A stretch of DNA of 64,000 nt from the NCBI GenBank assembly GCA_018262195.1, contig JAGTRS010000001.1, positions 124,001-188,000 of the forward strand, read 5' to 3'. Made by a program: the position numbers and the translations under genes. Under the pieces are notes generated by a model, which worked only from the letters and a program-made list of their open reading frames with translations, did no database searches and had not been told where the DNA came from. This stretch comes from Pseudomonadota bacterium. GTDB taxonomy: Bacteria; Pseudomonadota; Gammaproteobacteria; Burkholderiales; Rhodocyclaceae. This document shows positions 56,688-64,000 of this stretch, piece by piece (position 1 is the first letter of the stretch; each line of letters begins with the position of its first letter).

Positions 56688-59600
56688 TCAAACGCCAGCT
56701 CGGCGCAGATCGCTGCCGCCCCTGTCCAACCATTTGAGCAGGGTTTCGAACAGCAATCCCGGCTCCACCGGTTTGCCGATGTGGTCGTTCATGCCGGCAT
56801 CGAGGCAGCGCTGCCGGTCTTCATTGAAGGCGTTGGCCGTCATGGCAAGAATAGGCACATTCGAATACTCCGGCAGCAGGCGAATCGCCTGCGTTGCCTC
56901 GATCCCGTTCATCCTCGGCATCTGCAGGTCCATCAAGATCAGGTCATAGCTGGCGCCCTGAACCATTTCAAGCGCCTGTTCGCCATCGTTGGCCAGATCG
57001 ACGAGCAACCCGACTTCCTTCAGCAATTCGGTCGCAACCTCCTGGTTGATCGGCTCATCCTCGACGAGCAGAAGACGGCATCCGGCATAGCGAGACCTGA
57101 TCGCCAGCTCATCCATCATCAGGGATGACCCGGTGGTCGCTTCAGCGGCCATCTGCTGTGCCTTGTCCAGCCTTGCCGTAAACCAGAACGTGCTACCAAC
57201 GCCCGGCGTGCTTTCAACACCGATGCTGCCACCCATCAATTTCGCCAGACTCCGGCTGATCGCGAGGCCCAGGCCACTACCGCCATATTCCCTGGTCGTT
57301 GATCCATCGGCCTGTTCAAAGGCGGTGAACAACCTTTCCTGATCTGCGGCAGCGATCCCGATGCCGGTATCACGCACTTCGAAGCGCAAGACAACGCTCT
57401 CCGCCTGATCTTCGATCAGTTTGACGTGCACCGCGATCGAGCCCTCGGCCGTGAACTTGATGGCATTCCCGGCCAGATTGAGCAATATCTGACCCAGTCG
57501 CAACGGATCACCCAGGAAGACCACATCGTTCAGTTCAGGCGCCTTATGCACCGTCAGCACCAGGCCCTTTTCGGCCACCCGCCCGCCGACCATGCTGCTC
57601 AGGCTATCGAGGATATCCGCCAGCCGGAAGGAGATTTTTTCCAACCTGAGGCGCTCAGCCTCAATCTTGGAGAGATCGAGAATGTCGTTGATGACGGCGA
57701 GCAGATGTTGGGATGCCGCGGCCACTTTCGACAACTGATCCCGTTGCCGTTCGTCCGTGGTTCGACGCAGCACCAGATCGGTCATGCCCATGATGGCATT
57801 CATCGGTGTCCGCAATTCGTGACTCATGTTGGCCAGGAAGGTGCTCTTTGCCCGACTTGCCGCTTCGGCGGCCTCCTTGGCCTCGGACAAGGCAGCCGTC
57901 CGATCTTCGACCATCTGCTCCAGATGATGACGATGCTGTTCAAGCTCTGCTTCGGCGCGTTTGCGCTCGGTCACATCGCGCGTTACCCCAAGAATCTGGC
58001 AAGGCTGGCCGTTTTCATCCAGCAACAGCGTGGTGACCACTTCGGTATGAATGATTCGACCGTCCTTGCAGGGCTGATCCACTTCAGTCATCGCGAATCT
58101 GGCACGCATGTCGCCCGCCCGCAGGAGTTCGAGACTCTTCTTGAGACGGGCGTTGATGACGAGTGCAGATTCCGGCGTCGTGGCCGCCTCAAGCGGCTGG
58201 GCCATGATTTCTTCCGCCGTCCAGCCGCGCATGCGCAACACGGAGGGGCTGACATAGGTGAACTTCATGTCCGGGAAGTCCATCAACCAGATGACATCAT
58301 TGCTGTTATCAACGATGAGGCGATACAGCTCCCGGCTTTTCTCCAGTGCTGCTTCCGTCCTTGCGCGCTCGACAGCCAGTTCGGCCAGGCTGGCGTAGTC
58401 TTCGATCAGGGAGATCTCTCTCGCCGAAGGCTGCGTCGGCTGCCGGTGGTAGATGGCAAACGTCCCGAGCACACGCCCGTCCCGATCCTTGAATGGCTGG
58501 GACCAGCAGGATCCCAGATCGGCACGCCGGGCCAGCTCGGCAAAACTCTTCCAGTATTCGTGCTGGCTGATGTCTTCGACGATGACTCTTTCGCCACGGA
58601 AGGCCGCTGTGCCGCAGGACCCGATGCCATCGCCAAAATGAAGACCGTCAATTGCCTGGCAATAGAAGTCGGGCAGGCTGGGGGCGGCACCGTGGCGCAG
58701 GCGGCGACCGTCATCATCAACCAGCAGGATGGAACAGAGCATGCCCGGATGCAGTGTTTCGACATCACGCGCCAGATTATCGAGGATGTCCGACAAGTGG
58801 CCACCTTGGGTAATTCGCTTCAATATCTGGTTGTTCAGCAGCAACTCACGACTACGCTGCGCCAACTGCTGCTCGGACTCCTGGCTTGCGGCTGCCAGGT
58901 CATTCAGCTTCCGGGATGTTTCCTTCAACCAGCCAATCACGGAATTTTCCGGTTCGACGACAGGCGCCGACTCCATCGAAAAGTCACCCCGACCAAGCCG
59001 GACAATCAATGAATGCACATCGTCAGCCGAACCACCCAGCGTTTCGCGCAGAGCGACATAGGTTCGCCAGAGCATGAAGATCGCGCCAAGGCCGACGGCA
59101 ATGAACAAGCCGCGCAGCCACCGGGCGTTTTCCTCCGAGGCACGTACCGCATTCGATGTTCGCAGGTCCGCCAGCGCATAGACCTCGCCGATCGGCTGCA
59201 TGATCTTCATCTTGCTCTGGTGATAGGCCTCGTCATGCATCATCAGGCGGGCCTTTGCCAAGTTGGCGTCGTGGTCTGCCGAGTTTGCTTCGCACAAGCG
59301 CATCGCTTCGAATTCGATGGCGGTCAAGCGATCTGACTCAGCTTTGGCTTCCGCAAGTTTCTGAAACTCGTCGTCACCGAATCGGGCCAGGCGCATCAAC
59401 TCCAGCAGCTTGACGCCGTTCCCGCCATCGGCTGGTGGCTGCAGCTGGCCACCCAGCACCAGATCCCAATACACACCTTGATACTGCGTCGGCCGCGCCT
59501 TCCTGCCATCGCGGATGTCAAGGATGTCCTGGTAGTACTTCTTGTAAGCCGGGTTGCCAGTCGCCACGTAAGTACGCGCCATCCGGGTCAGATCATCCGA

Positions 59601-59774
59601 TGATTGGCGCAATTCAGCAGCCAGCTGCAATGACTGGTAGCGCAGCTCATTGGCGCGATCAATCTCCTTTTCGGCCTTGACGTAAACGCCAAAGGCGATC
59701 ACCAGCGCGACCAGCAGAATCACGGTCAGCAGGAGTTTGCTTGAAAACGCGGGGTGTTTTTTATTTAAGGTCAC
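56688..59774 (-). CDS. Hybrid histidine kinase, GAF-PAS-HisKA-ATPase-REC
   Basis: About 1028 residues. Start uncertain: GTG 59774 ([12 protein letters not shown]) is chosen because the extension to TTG 59861 runs over AT-rich, non-coding-like sequence. TM1 about 13-33, a periplasmic helical sensor region ([22 protein letters not shown]), TM2 about 220-240, GAF about 340-470 ([21 protein letters not shown]), PAS 480-600, HisKA ([12 protein letters not shown]), ATPase (GSGLGLAIS), receiver with [13 protein letters not shown]. Orphan; the divergent cytochrome operon shares its upstream region. Confidence 0.92.
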   Translation of the reverse strand: MTLNKKHPAFSSKLLLTVILLVALVIAFGVYVKAEKEIDRANELRYQSLQLAAELRQSSDDLTRMARTYVATGNPAYKKYYQDILDIRDGRKARPTQYQGVYWDLVLGGQLQPPADGGNGVKLLELMRLARFGDDEFQKLAEAKAESDRLTAIEFEAMRLCEANSADHDANLAKARLMMHDEAYHQSKMKIMQPIGEVYALADLRTSNAVRASEENARWLRGLFIAVGLGAIFMLWRTYVALRETLGGSADDVHSLIVRLGRGDFSMESAPVVEPENSVIGWLKETSRKLNDLAAASQESEQQLAQRSRELLLNNQILKRITQGGHLSDILDNLARDVETLHPGMLCSILLVDDDGRRLRHGAAPSLPDFYCQAIDGLHFGDGIGSCGTAAFRGERVIVEDISQHEYWKSFAELARRADLGSCWSQPFKDRDGRVLGTFAIYHRQPTQPSAREISLIEDYASLAELAVERARTEAALEKSRELYRLIVDNSNDVIWLMDFPDMKFTYVSPSVLRMRGWTAEEIMAQPLEAATTPESALVINARLKKSLELLRAGDMRARFAMTEVDQPCKDGRIIHTEVVTTLLLDENGQPCQILGVTRDVTERKRAEAELEQHRHHLEQMVEDRTAALSEAKEAAEAASRAKSTFLANMSHELRTPMNAIMGMTDLVLRRTTDERQRDQLSKVAAASQHLLAVINDILDLSKIEAERLRLEKISFRLADILDSLSSMVGGRVAEKGLVLTVHKAPELNDVVFLGDPLRLGQILLNLAGNAIKFTAEGSIAVHVKLIEDQAESVVLRFEVRDTGIGIAAADQERLFTAFEQADGSTTREYGGSGLGLAISRSLAKLMGGSIGVESTPGVGSTFWFTARLDKAQQMAAEATTGSSLMMDELAIRSRYAGCRLLLVEDEPINQEVATELLKEVGLLVDLANDGEQALEMVQGASYDLILMDLQMPRMNGIEATQAIRLLPEYSNVPILAMTANAFNEDRQRCLDAGMNDHIGKPVEPGLLFETLLKWLDRGGSDLRRAGV

Positions 59775-59871
59775 GCCACTCTTTCGCAGCCAAGTATCAA
59801 CAATTCTTACAAATACCTCAAAAGTATAATTCCAAGGCCCCTGTAATAGTGCATCCACCAAGAAATACTTG

Positions 59872-59928
59872 CTTAATGTCCGCTTAAGTTTCGCCTAAGC
59901 CACCTTTAAGACTCGCTCCCTAGACTGT
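59872..59928 (+). promoter_or_regulatory. Four-repeat PmrA/QseB-type box and promoter
   Basis: CTTAAT (59872), CTTAAG (59883), CCTAAG (59894) and TTTAAG (59905) recur at exactly 11 bp; TAGACTGT (59921-59928) starts 16 bp after the last. This fits binding of an OmpR-type regulator such as the one encoded in the operon. Confidence 0.7.
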
Positions 59929-59957
59929 TTCTCCATGGACACCCAAGGAGAACAACG

Positions 59958-60362
59958 ATGAGAGCCATCACTGCCACCGCCCTGCTGCTCGTCAGCCTGA
60001 CCGGCCATGCCGAAACCCCGCAGCAGATTCGCCAGACTTATGTCGCCGAAGCAGTTAGCCAGCAGGCCGGCTTCACCCCTTCGGCCAAACGCGGCGAAAT
60101 CCTGTTCCGCCAGCGCTTTGCCATAAACGACAAGATGCCCGGCTGTGTGAGCTGCCACACCGACAGCCCGGTGAACGCTGGCCAGCATGCCATTACAGGC
60201 AAGAACATCCGGCCGCTGGCCGTGGCCGCTAATGCGGAACGCTTTTCCGACCCCGCCAAAGTCGAAAAATGGTTCGGCCGCAACTGCAAGGAAGTGGTTG
60301 GTCGGGCTTGTACGGCTGCAGAAAAGGCTGATTTCGTCACTTACATGAGCGAGGTGCGCTGA
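59958..60362 (+). CDS. SHP-type (DUF1924) monoheme cytochrome c
   Basis: 134 residues, signal peptide cleaved after GHA. Heme motif CVSCH at 63-67. The DUF1924 family holds the sphaeroides heme protein (SHP), a high-spin cytochrome c with an Asn ligand that leaves on reduction and allows O2/NO binding. Asn109, next to Cys110, and Cys118 are candidate ligand and disulfide residues; this assignment is inference. AAGGAG before the ATG. First gene of the cluster. Confidence 0.88.
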   Translation: MRAITATALLLVSLTGHAETPQQIRQTYVAEAVSQQAGFTPSAKRGEILFRQRFAINDKMPGCVSCHTDSPVNAGQHAITGKNIRPLAVAANAERFSDPAKVEKWFGRNCKEVVGRACTAAEKADFVTYMSEVR

Positions 60363-60363
60363 A

Positions 60364-60825
60364 ATGAAAAAACTGATCCTGATAGCCCTGCTGACTTGCT
60401 CGCTGCAGGCACTGGCTGACCGTTTGCCGATGCCCGCCAATGCGCCGGCCAGCTTCAAGTCGGAATGCAGCAGTTGCCACATTGCCTACCAACCGGGATT
60501 GCTCGCCGCCGATGACTGGCGAAAGCTGATGGCCGGCCTGCAAGACCACTTCGGCAGCGATGCGACGATTGACAGCAAAACCGGGCTGGAAATCACCAAC
60601 TTTCTGACACGCAATGCCGGTGACGTCAGTCGCCTGGGCAGCGCCGGCAATCCGCCGCGCATCACGCAGACCCAGCGTTTCATCCGGAAACACCGCGAAG
60701 TTCCGGCCAAGTTCTGGCGCGACCCCCGTGTCAAATCGGCGGCCAATTGCGAAGCCTGCCATCGCGGCGCCGCCAACGGCAATTACGGCGAACACGACAT
60801 CGCCATTCCTGAACTTCGGGAGTAG
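60364..60825 (+). CDS. Diheme cytochrome c (DHC)
   Basis: 153 residues, signal peptide cleaved near ALA. Two heme motifs, CSSCH (about 36-40) and CEACH (about 132-136). DHC passes electrons between the membrane cytochrome b and SHP in the related Rhodobacter/Shewanella clusters. ATG is one base after the SHP stop region. Confidence 0.9.
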   Translation: MKKLILIALLTCSLQALADRLPMPANAPASFKSECSSCHIAYQPGLLAADDWRKLMAGLQDHFGSDATIDSKTGLEITNFLTRNAGDVSRLGSAGNPPRITQTQRFIRKHREVPAKFWRDPRVKSAANCEACHRGAANGNYGEHDIAIPELRE

Positions 60826-60828
60826 ATC

Positions 60829-61434
60829 ATGCAAAAAATCCTCGTCTGGGACTGGCCGGTCCGCCTTGGTCACTGGCTGATGGTCGGCGGCTTCGCGCTC
60901 GCCTGGTTGACCTCGGAAAGTGAAACCTTCCGGCTGGTGCACGCCATTTCCGGTGGTGTCGTGGTCGCCGTCGCCCTGTTCCGCATTCCCTGGGGTTTCA
61001 TCGGCTCGCGATACGCCCGGTTCGATGACTTCGTACGTGGCCCGAATGCTGTTATCGACTACCTGCGCAGCCTGCTTAGATTGCAGCCAGCCCATCAAAC
61101 CGGGCATAACCCGGCTGGCGGCTGGGCCATCATGTTGCTGCTCTTGCTCGCCATCGCAACCGGAGTGGTCGGCTGGGCGATGTACAACGAACTTGGCGGC
61201 GAGTGGCTGGAAGATCTGCACGAAGGGTTGGCGGTAGCCATGCTGACAGTGGTCATCGTGCACGTCGCCGGCGTCGTCTCCGGTAGCCTGATGCATGGCG
61301 AGAATCTGATCCGCGCCATGGCTACAGGCCAGAAGCAGGGTTCACCAGAAGCAGCCATCCCGTCGGCTCGTCCGCTGGCTGCACTCATCCTGATCGCCTG
61401 GGTGGCCGCCGCCAGTTGGTGGCTGGCGAGCTGA
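60829..61434 (+). CDS. Cytochrome b561-family membrane electron donor
   Basis: 201 residues, four to five helices; VWDWPVRLGHWLMVGG and FRLVHAISGGVVV with heme His, plus LHEGLAVAMLTVVIVHVAG. Quinol oxidising cytochrome b that likely supplies electrons to DHC and SHP. Three bases after DHC. C-terminal extra helix ends WWLAS. Confidence 0.9.
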   Translation: MQKILVWDWPVRLGHWLMVGGFALAWLTSESETFRLVHAISGGVVVAVALFRIPWGFIGSRYARFDDFVRGPNAVIDYLRSLLRLQPAHQTGHNPAGGWAIMLLLLLAIATGVVGWAMYNELGGEWLEDLHEGLAVAMLTVVIVHVAGVVSGSLMHGENLIRAMATGQKQGSPEAAIPSARPLAALILIAWVAAASWWLAS

Positions 61435-61446
61435 TAGAATCCCGCC

Positions 61447-62103
61447 ATGCGCATCCTGCTTGTCGAAGATGATCCCGAACTGGGCGATGGCCTGACCGTT
61501 GGCCTGCGCCAGGCCGGCTTTGCGGTTGATTGGCTGCGTGACGGCAATTCCGCGGACCAGGCGCTGCAGAACGAGAGCTTCGATTTTGTCGTGCTCGACC
61601 TCGGCCTGCCGCGCCTTTCAGGCATGGAAGTGCTGAATCGAGCCCGAGGCCGCGCCCAGACCATGCCCATCCTGATCCTGACCGCCCGCGACGCCACTGG
61701 CGACAAGGTATCCGGCCTTGATGCAGGAGCCGACGACTATCTGGTCAAACCCATCGACCTCGATGAACTGACTGCCCGCATCCGCGCCCTGACCCGGCGC
61801 AGCGCCGGCCGTGCCGCCCCGCTGCTGACCCATGGCGAACTGAGCATCGACCTTGCGGCCCATCGCGTCACGCTGGCCGGCCAGGACATCGAACTTTCCA
61901 GCCGCGAGTTTTCGCTGTTGCAGCAATTGCTCGAGAACGCCGGCCGCGTGCTGACCCGCACCCAGCTCGAACAGTCTCTTTACGGCTGGCGCGACGAACC
62001 GGACAGCAATGCCCTCGAAGTACACATCCACCACCTGCGCAAGAAGCTGGGCAGCGAGTTGATCCGCACCCTGCGCGGGGTCGGCTACACCATTCCAAAG
62101 TGA
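61447..62103 (+). CDS. OmpR-family response regulator (QseB/PmrA-like)
   Basis: 218 residues. Receiver with VEDD, phospho-acceptor Asp in FVVLDLGLP and TKP-type Lys in DDYLVKPIDLDEL; winged helix with ELSSREFSLLQQLLENAGRVLTRTQLEQSLYGW and NALEVHIHHLRKKLG, typical of the QseB/PmrA group whose boxes are YTTAAG-N5-YTTAAG. It is a good candidate for binding the four-repeat box at 59872 and the two-repeat box at 46104. Confidence 0.93.
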   Translation: MRILLVEDDPELGDGLTVGLRQAGFAVDWLRDGNSADQALQNESFDFVVLDLGLPRLSGMEVLNRARGRAQTMPILILTARDATGDKVSGLDAGADDYLVKPIDLDELTARIRALTRRSAGRAAPLLTHGELSIDLAAHRVTLAGQDIELSSREFSLLQQLLENAGRVLTRTQLEQSLYGWRDEPDSNALEVHIHHLRKKLGSELIRTLRGVGYTIPK

Positions 62104-62113
62104 GCCATTCCCG

Positions 62114-63463
62114 GTGACAACCGTCTGGTTCTCGCTGCGCCGCCGCCTGTTCGGCCTGCTGCTCGGTGGCGTCGCTGCCGCCTGGCTGGTAACCATGGTG
62201 TTCAGCTATATCGATGCGCATCACGAAGTCGATGAACTATTCGACGCCCAGCTTGCCCAGGCTGCCCAAACCCTGCTGGCACTGGCAACGCACGACCACG
62301 ATCTTGATATTGAAGATTTCGGCAATACCGCCCACAAGTACCAGCGCCGTATACGCTTCCAGATCTGGCGGCTCGACGGCAAGCTTCTGATGCGTTCCGA
62401 AAACGCCCCAGCCACACCGTTAACTGCAGCCGACAATTTTTCTGAAACCCGTGGCTCTGATGGCCACTGGCGCCATTTCAGCCAATGGAACGAAGCCCAC
62501 ACCCTGCAGGTACAGGTCAGCGAAAACCACCATATCCGCGACGAGCTGATCGGTCACATTGCTTGGCGCCTGCTCTTTCCGGCGCTTTTCGGGCTACCAC
62601 TGATCGGCCTCTGGGTCTGGCTCGCCACCCGGCACGGCTTTGCCTCGCTGGACGGCATCGCCCGCCAGATTGCCAGCCGCGACCCACAGCAACTGCAGCC
62701 GGTGCATCCGCCGGCCGCCCCCGAAGAAATCCGCACCCTGCTTGAATCCCTGAATGGTTTGTTCCAGCGCGTCGAACATACGCTGGAAGCAGAACGTCGC
62801 TTTACCGCCGATGCCGCCCATGAATTGCGCACGCCGCTCGCTGCACTGCAGGCGCAATTGCAGGTAGCCCAGCGCGCCCGCGACGACGACGAGCGCAACC
62901 GCTCGATGAGCCAGTTGCAGAGTGGTCTGACCCGCGCCGCCCACCTCGTCGATCAGATGCTGCAACTCGCCCGCCTCGACCCGGAATCCGGCCTGCCCGA
63001 TCCGCAGCCTGTCAATCTATCCACGGTGGCCGAAGCCGTTTGTGCCGATCTCGGCCCTCAGATTCTGGCCAAGAACATTGATTTCGACCTCGAAGCGGAG
63101 CCCGAAGCCGTGGTCACCGGGCAAGCGGAATGGCTGCGGGTATTGATCCGCAACCTGGTCGATAACGCCGTTCGCTATACCCCTGAAGGCGGCCAGGTCC
63201 GAGTTGCCATCCGTTGCAACGCCAGTAGCATCGATCTTTCTGTCAGCGACAGCGGCCCCGGCATTCCGGTCGAAGAACGTGAATCCGTCCTCCGCCGCTT
63301 TCACCGCCTGAATCAGGGCAGCCAGCCGGGCAGCGGCCTGGGATTGGCCATTGTTGCCCGTATTGCCGAGCTGCATGGCGCGACATTATTTCTCGACGCT
63401 TCATCTATAACCAAAGGCCTAGATGTAGGAGTACAATTCGCCGGACGCTGCACCGCACCATGA
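62114..63463 (+). CDS. Sensor histidine kinase (QseC-like)
   Basis: 449 residues from GTG 62114, ten bases after the regulator stop. TM1 about 14-35, periplasmic domain 36-160, TM2 about 155-175, HAMP-like linker, HisKA with AAHELRTPLAALQAQ, ATPase with NLVDNAVRYTPEGG, DSGPGIP and GSGLGLAIV. Cognate of the preceding regulator. The signal is unknown; clustering with SHP suggests O2, NO or redox. Confidence 0.93.
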   Translation: MTTVWFSLRRRLFGLLLGGVAAAWLVTMVFSYIDAHHEVDELFDAQLAQAAQTLLALATHDHDLDIEDFGNTAHKYQRRIRFQIWRLDGKLLMRSENAPATPLTAADNFSETRGSDGHWRHFSQWNEAHTLQVQVSENHHIRDELIGHIAWRLLFPALFGLPLIGLWVWLATRHGFASLDGIARQIASRDPQQLQPVHPPAAPEEIRTLLESLNGLFQRVEHTLEAERRFTADAAHELRTPLAALQAQLQVAQRARDDDERNRSMSQLQSGLTRAAHLVDQMLQLARLDPESGLPDPQPVNLSTVAEAVCADLGPQILAKNIDFDLEAEPEAVVTGQAEWLRVLIRNLVDNAVRYTPEGGQVRVAIRCNASSIDLSVSDSGPGIPVEERESVLRRFHRLNQGSQPGSGLGLAIVARIAELHGATLFLDASSITKGLDVGVQFAGRCTAP

Positions 63464-63532
63464 CTACGGCATTGCAGCAGGCGATCGGCAGCAACAGGCC
63501 GACCCTGATTCCAGCATCGGCGTAACACCAAT

Positions 63533-64000
63533 ATGAACACAGCTCAAACATTGGCATCCCACCCCATCGGTTCCGACACCCCGCCGGAAGGCACTCGCCG
63601 GATAATCGACGGGAAAGAACGTGTTTATTACGATGGCTACTGGATCAAAACCTATCCAGTACCGGCCGACTCGCTGGAAGCCAAGAAGAAACTGATCGAG
63701 GCGCTGACCCGACGGCTGTTCAACCACACCGAGCATGGCCTGAACATTCCCGGCACCCGGCTCAACGAAGCCCGCGAAAGCTACGAGAGCGAGACCGAAC
63801 CGTCCCGCAAGCGCGTCAAGGGAGCGATGCTGGCCGGAGCCCTGTTCAACCGCGCCGCTGACATTTTCCGCAAGCTGGTCGAACTGCAAAGCTGCGGTAT
63901 CGAAATCCTCAGCGACAACCCGCTGATGCGTGAATGCGGCAAATGCCTGCTCGACGCCATGGAGCTTGGTCGCTGCGTGCTGCACCGCAGCGGCGAAGAG
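63533..64000 (+). CDS. Unknown protein, 3' end beyond window
   Basis: At least 156 residues, open to the last base. No ribosome site seen. Begins MNTAQTLASHPIGSDTPPEG, then RVYYDGYWIKTYPVPADSLE and helical segments with several Cys (ECGKCLLDAMELGRCVL). No recognised family; cytoplasmic by lack of signal. Not obviously part of the cytochrome operon (69-base gap). Confidence 0.6.
   Translation, partial: MNTAQTLASHPIGSDTPPEGTRRIIDGKERVYYDGYWIKTYPVPADSLEAKKKLIEALTRRLFNHTEHGLNIPGTRLNEARESYESETEPSRKRVKGAMLAGALFNRAADIFRKLVELQSCGIEILSDNPLMRECGKCLLDAMELGRCVLHRSGEE

Noticed and set aside
57426-59012. 528-codon plus-strand frame over a hybrid kinase
   Set aside because: Antisense of HisKA/GAF coding sequence; no start context, no family.

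Overview
The window looks like a chromosomal segment of a GC-rich betaproteobacterium, most plausibly Rhodocyclales (Dechloromonas/Azonexus-like). This is inferred from gene content, the many hybrid kinases and c-di-GMP proteins, and codon use; no marker gene here proves the genus. Nothing looks like phage or an insertion sequence.

Layout. 1-2144: zwf-pgl (oxidative pentose phosphate entry, zwf cut by the window start). 2115-25084: a long patchwork of small stress and envelope genes. It holds an antiporter, FMN reductase, CsbD, PRC-barrel, two collagen-like lipoproteins, a DUF1328 protein, a cardiolipin synthase-like lipoprotein, glycine-zipper and other small lipoproteins, a VIT-family transporter and PldA. 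An MgtA-type pump, a diguanylate cyclase and an FHA protein with a decayed cyclase domain are interspersed. At least fourteen copies of a 20-bp dyad (consensus TNTGTGCGCYRGCGNACANA, CRP-like half-site geometry) lie mostly 43-98 bp upstream of these genes, which points to one local regulon; its regulator is not in the window. 25394-25468: tRNA-Thr(GGT). 25891-30382: molybdate region (Mop protein, modE, modA, an unknown gene, modB, modC) with two ModE-type palindromes. 30702-40281: a five-gene operon with overlapping or near-overlapping genes: TonB-type receptor, YfiR-like protein, hybrid kinase with a YfiN-like periplasmic region, REC-PAS-GGDEF(degenerate)-EAL protein, second TonB-type receptor. 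It reads as an outer-membrane-to-c-di-GMP signalling pathway.

40339-46025: SIMPL protein with a tiny upstream ORF; a LysR regulator divergent from a DODA-type dioxygenase, cytochrome b561 and two YceI genes; then an HD-GYP protein. 46165-51854: heavy-metal RND efflux operon (adaptor, pump, DUF3240, outer-membrane factor). 51962-53036: Xre/MbcA-type antitoxin with RES toxin. 53059-59774: two large hybrid histidine kinases flanking a 68-residue protein. 59958-63463: SHP-type cytochrome, diheme cytochrome c, cytochrome b561 and a QseB/QseC-like two-component pair. 63533-64000: unknown gene running off the end.

The efflux operon and the cytochrome/two-component operon share tandem YTTAAG-type half-sites at 11-bp period, each placed exactly 16 bp before TAGACTGT. 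This suggests that the QseB/PmrA-like regulator encoded at 61447-62103 controls both.
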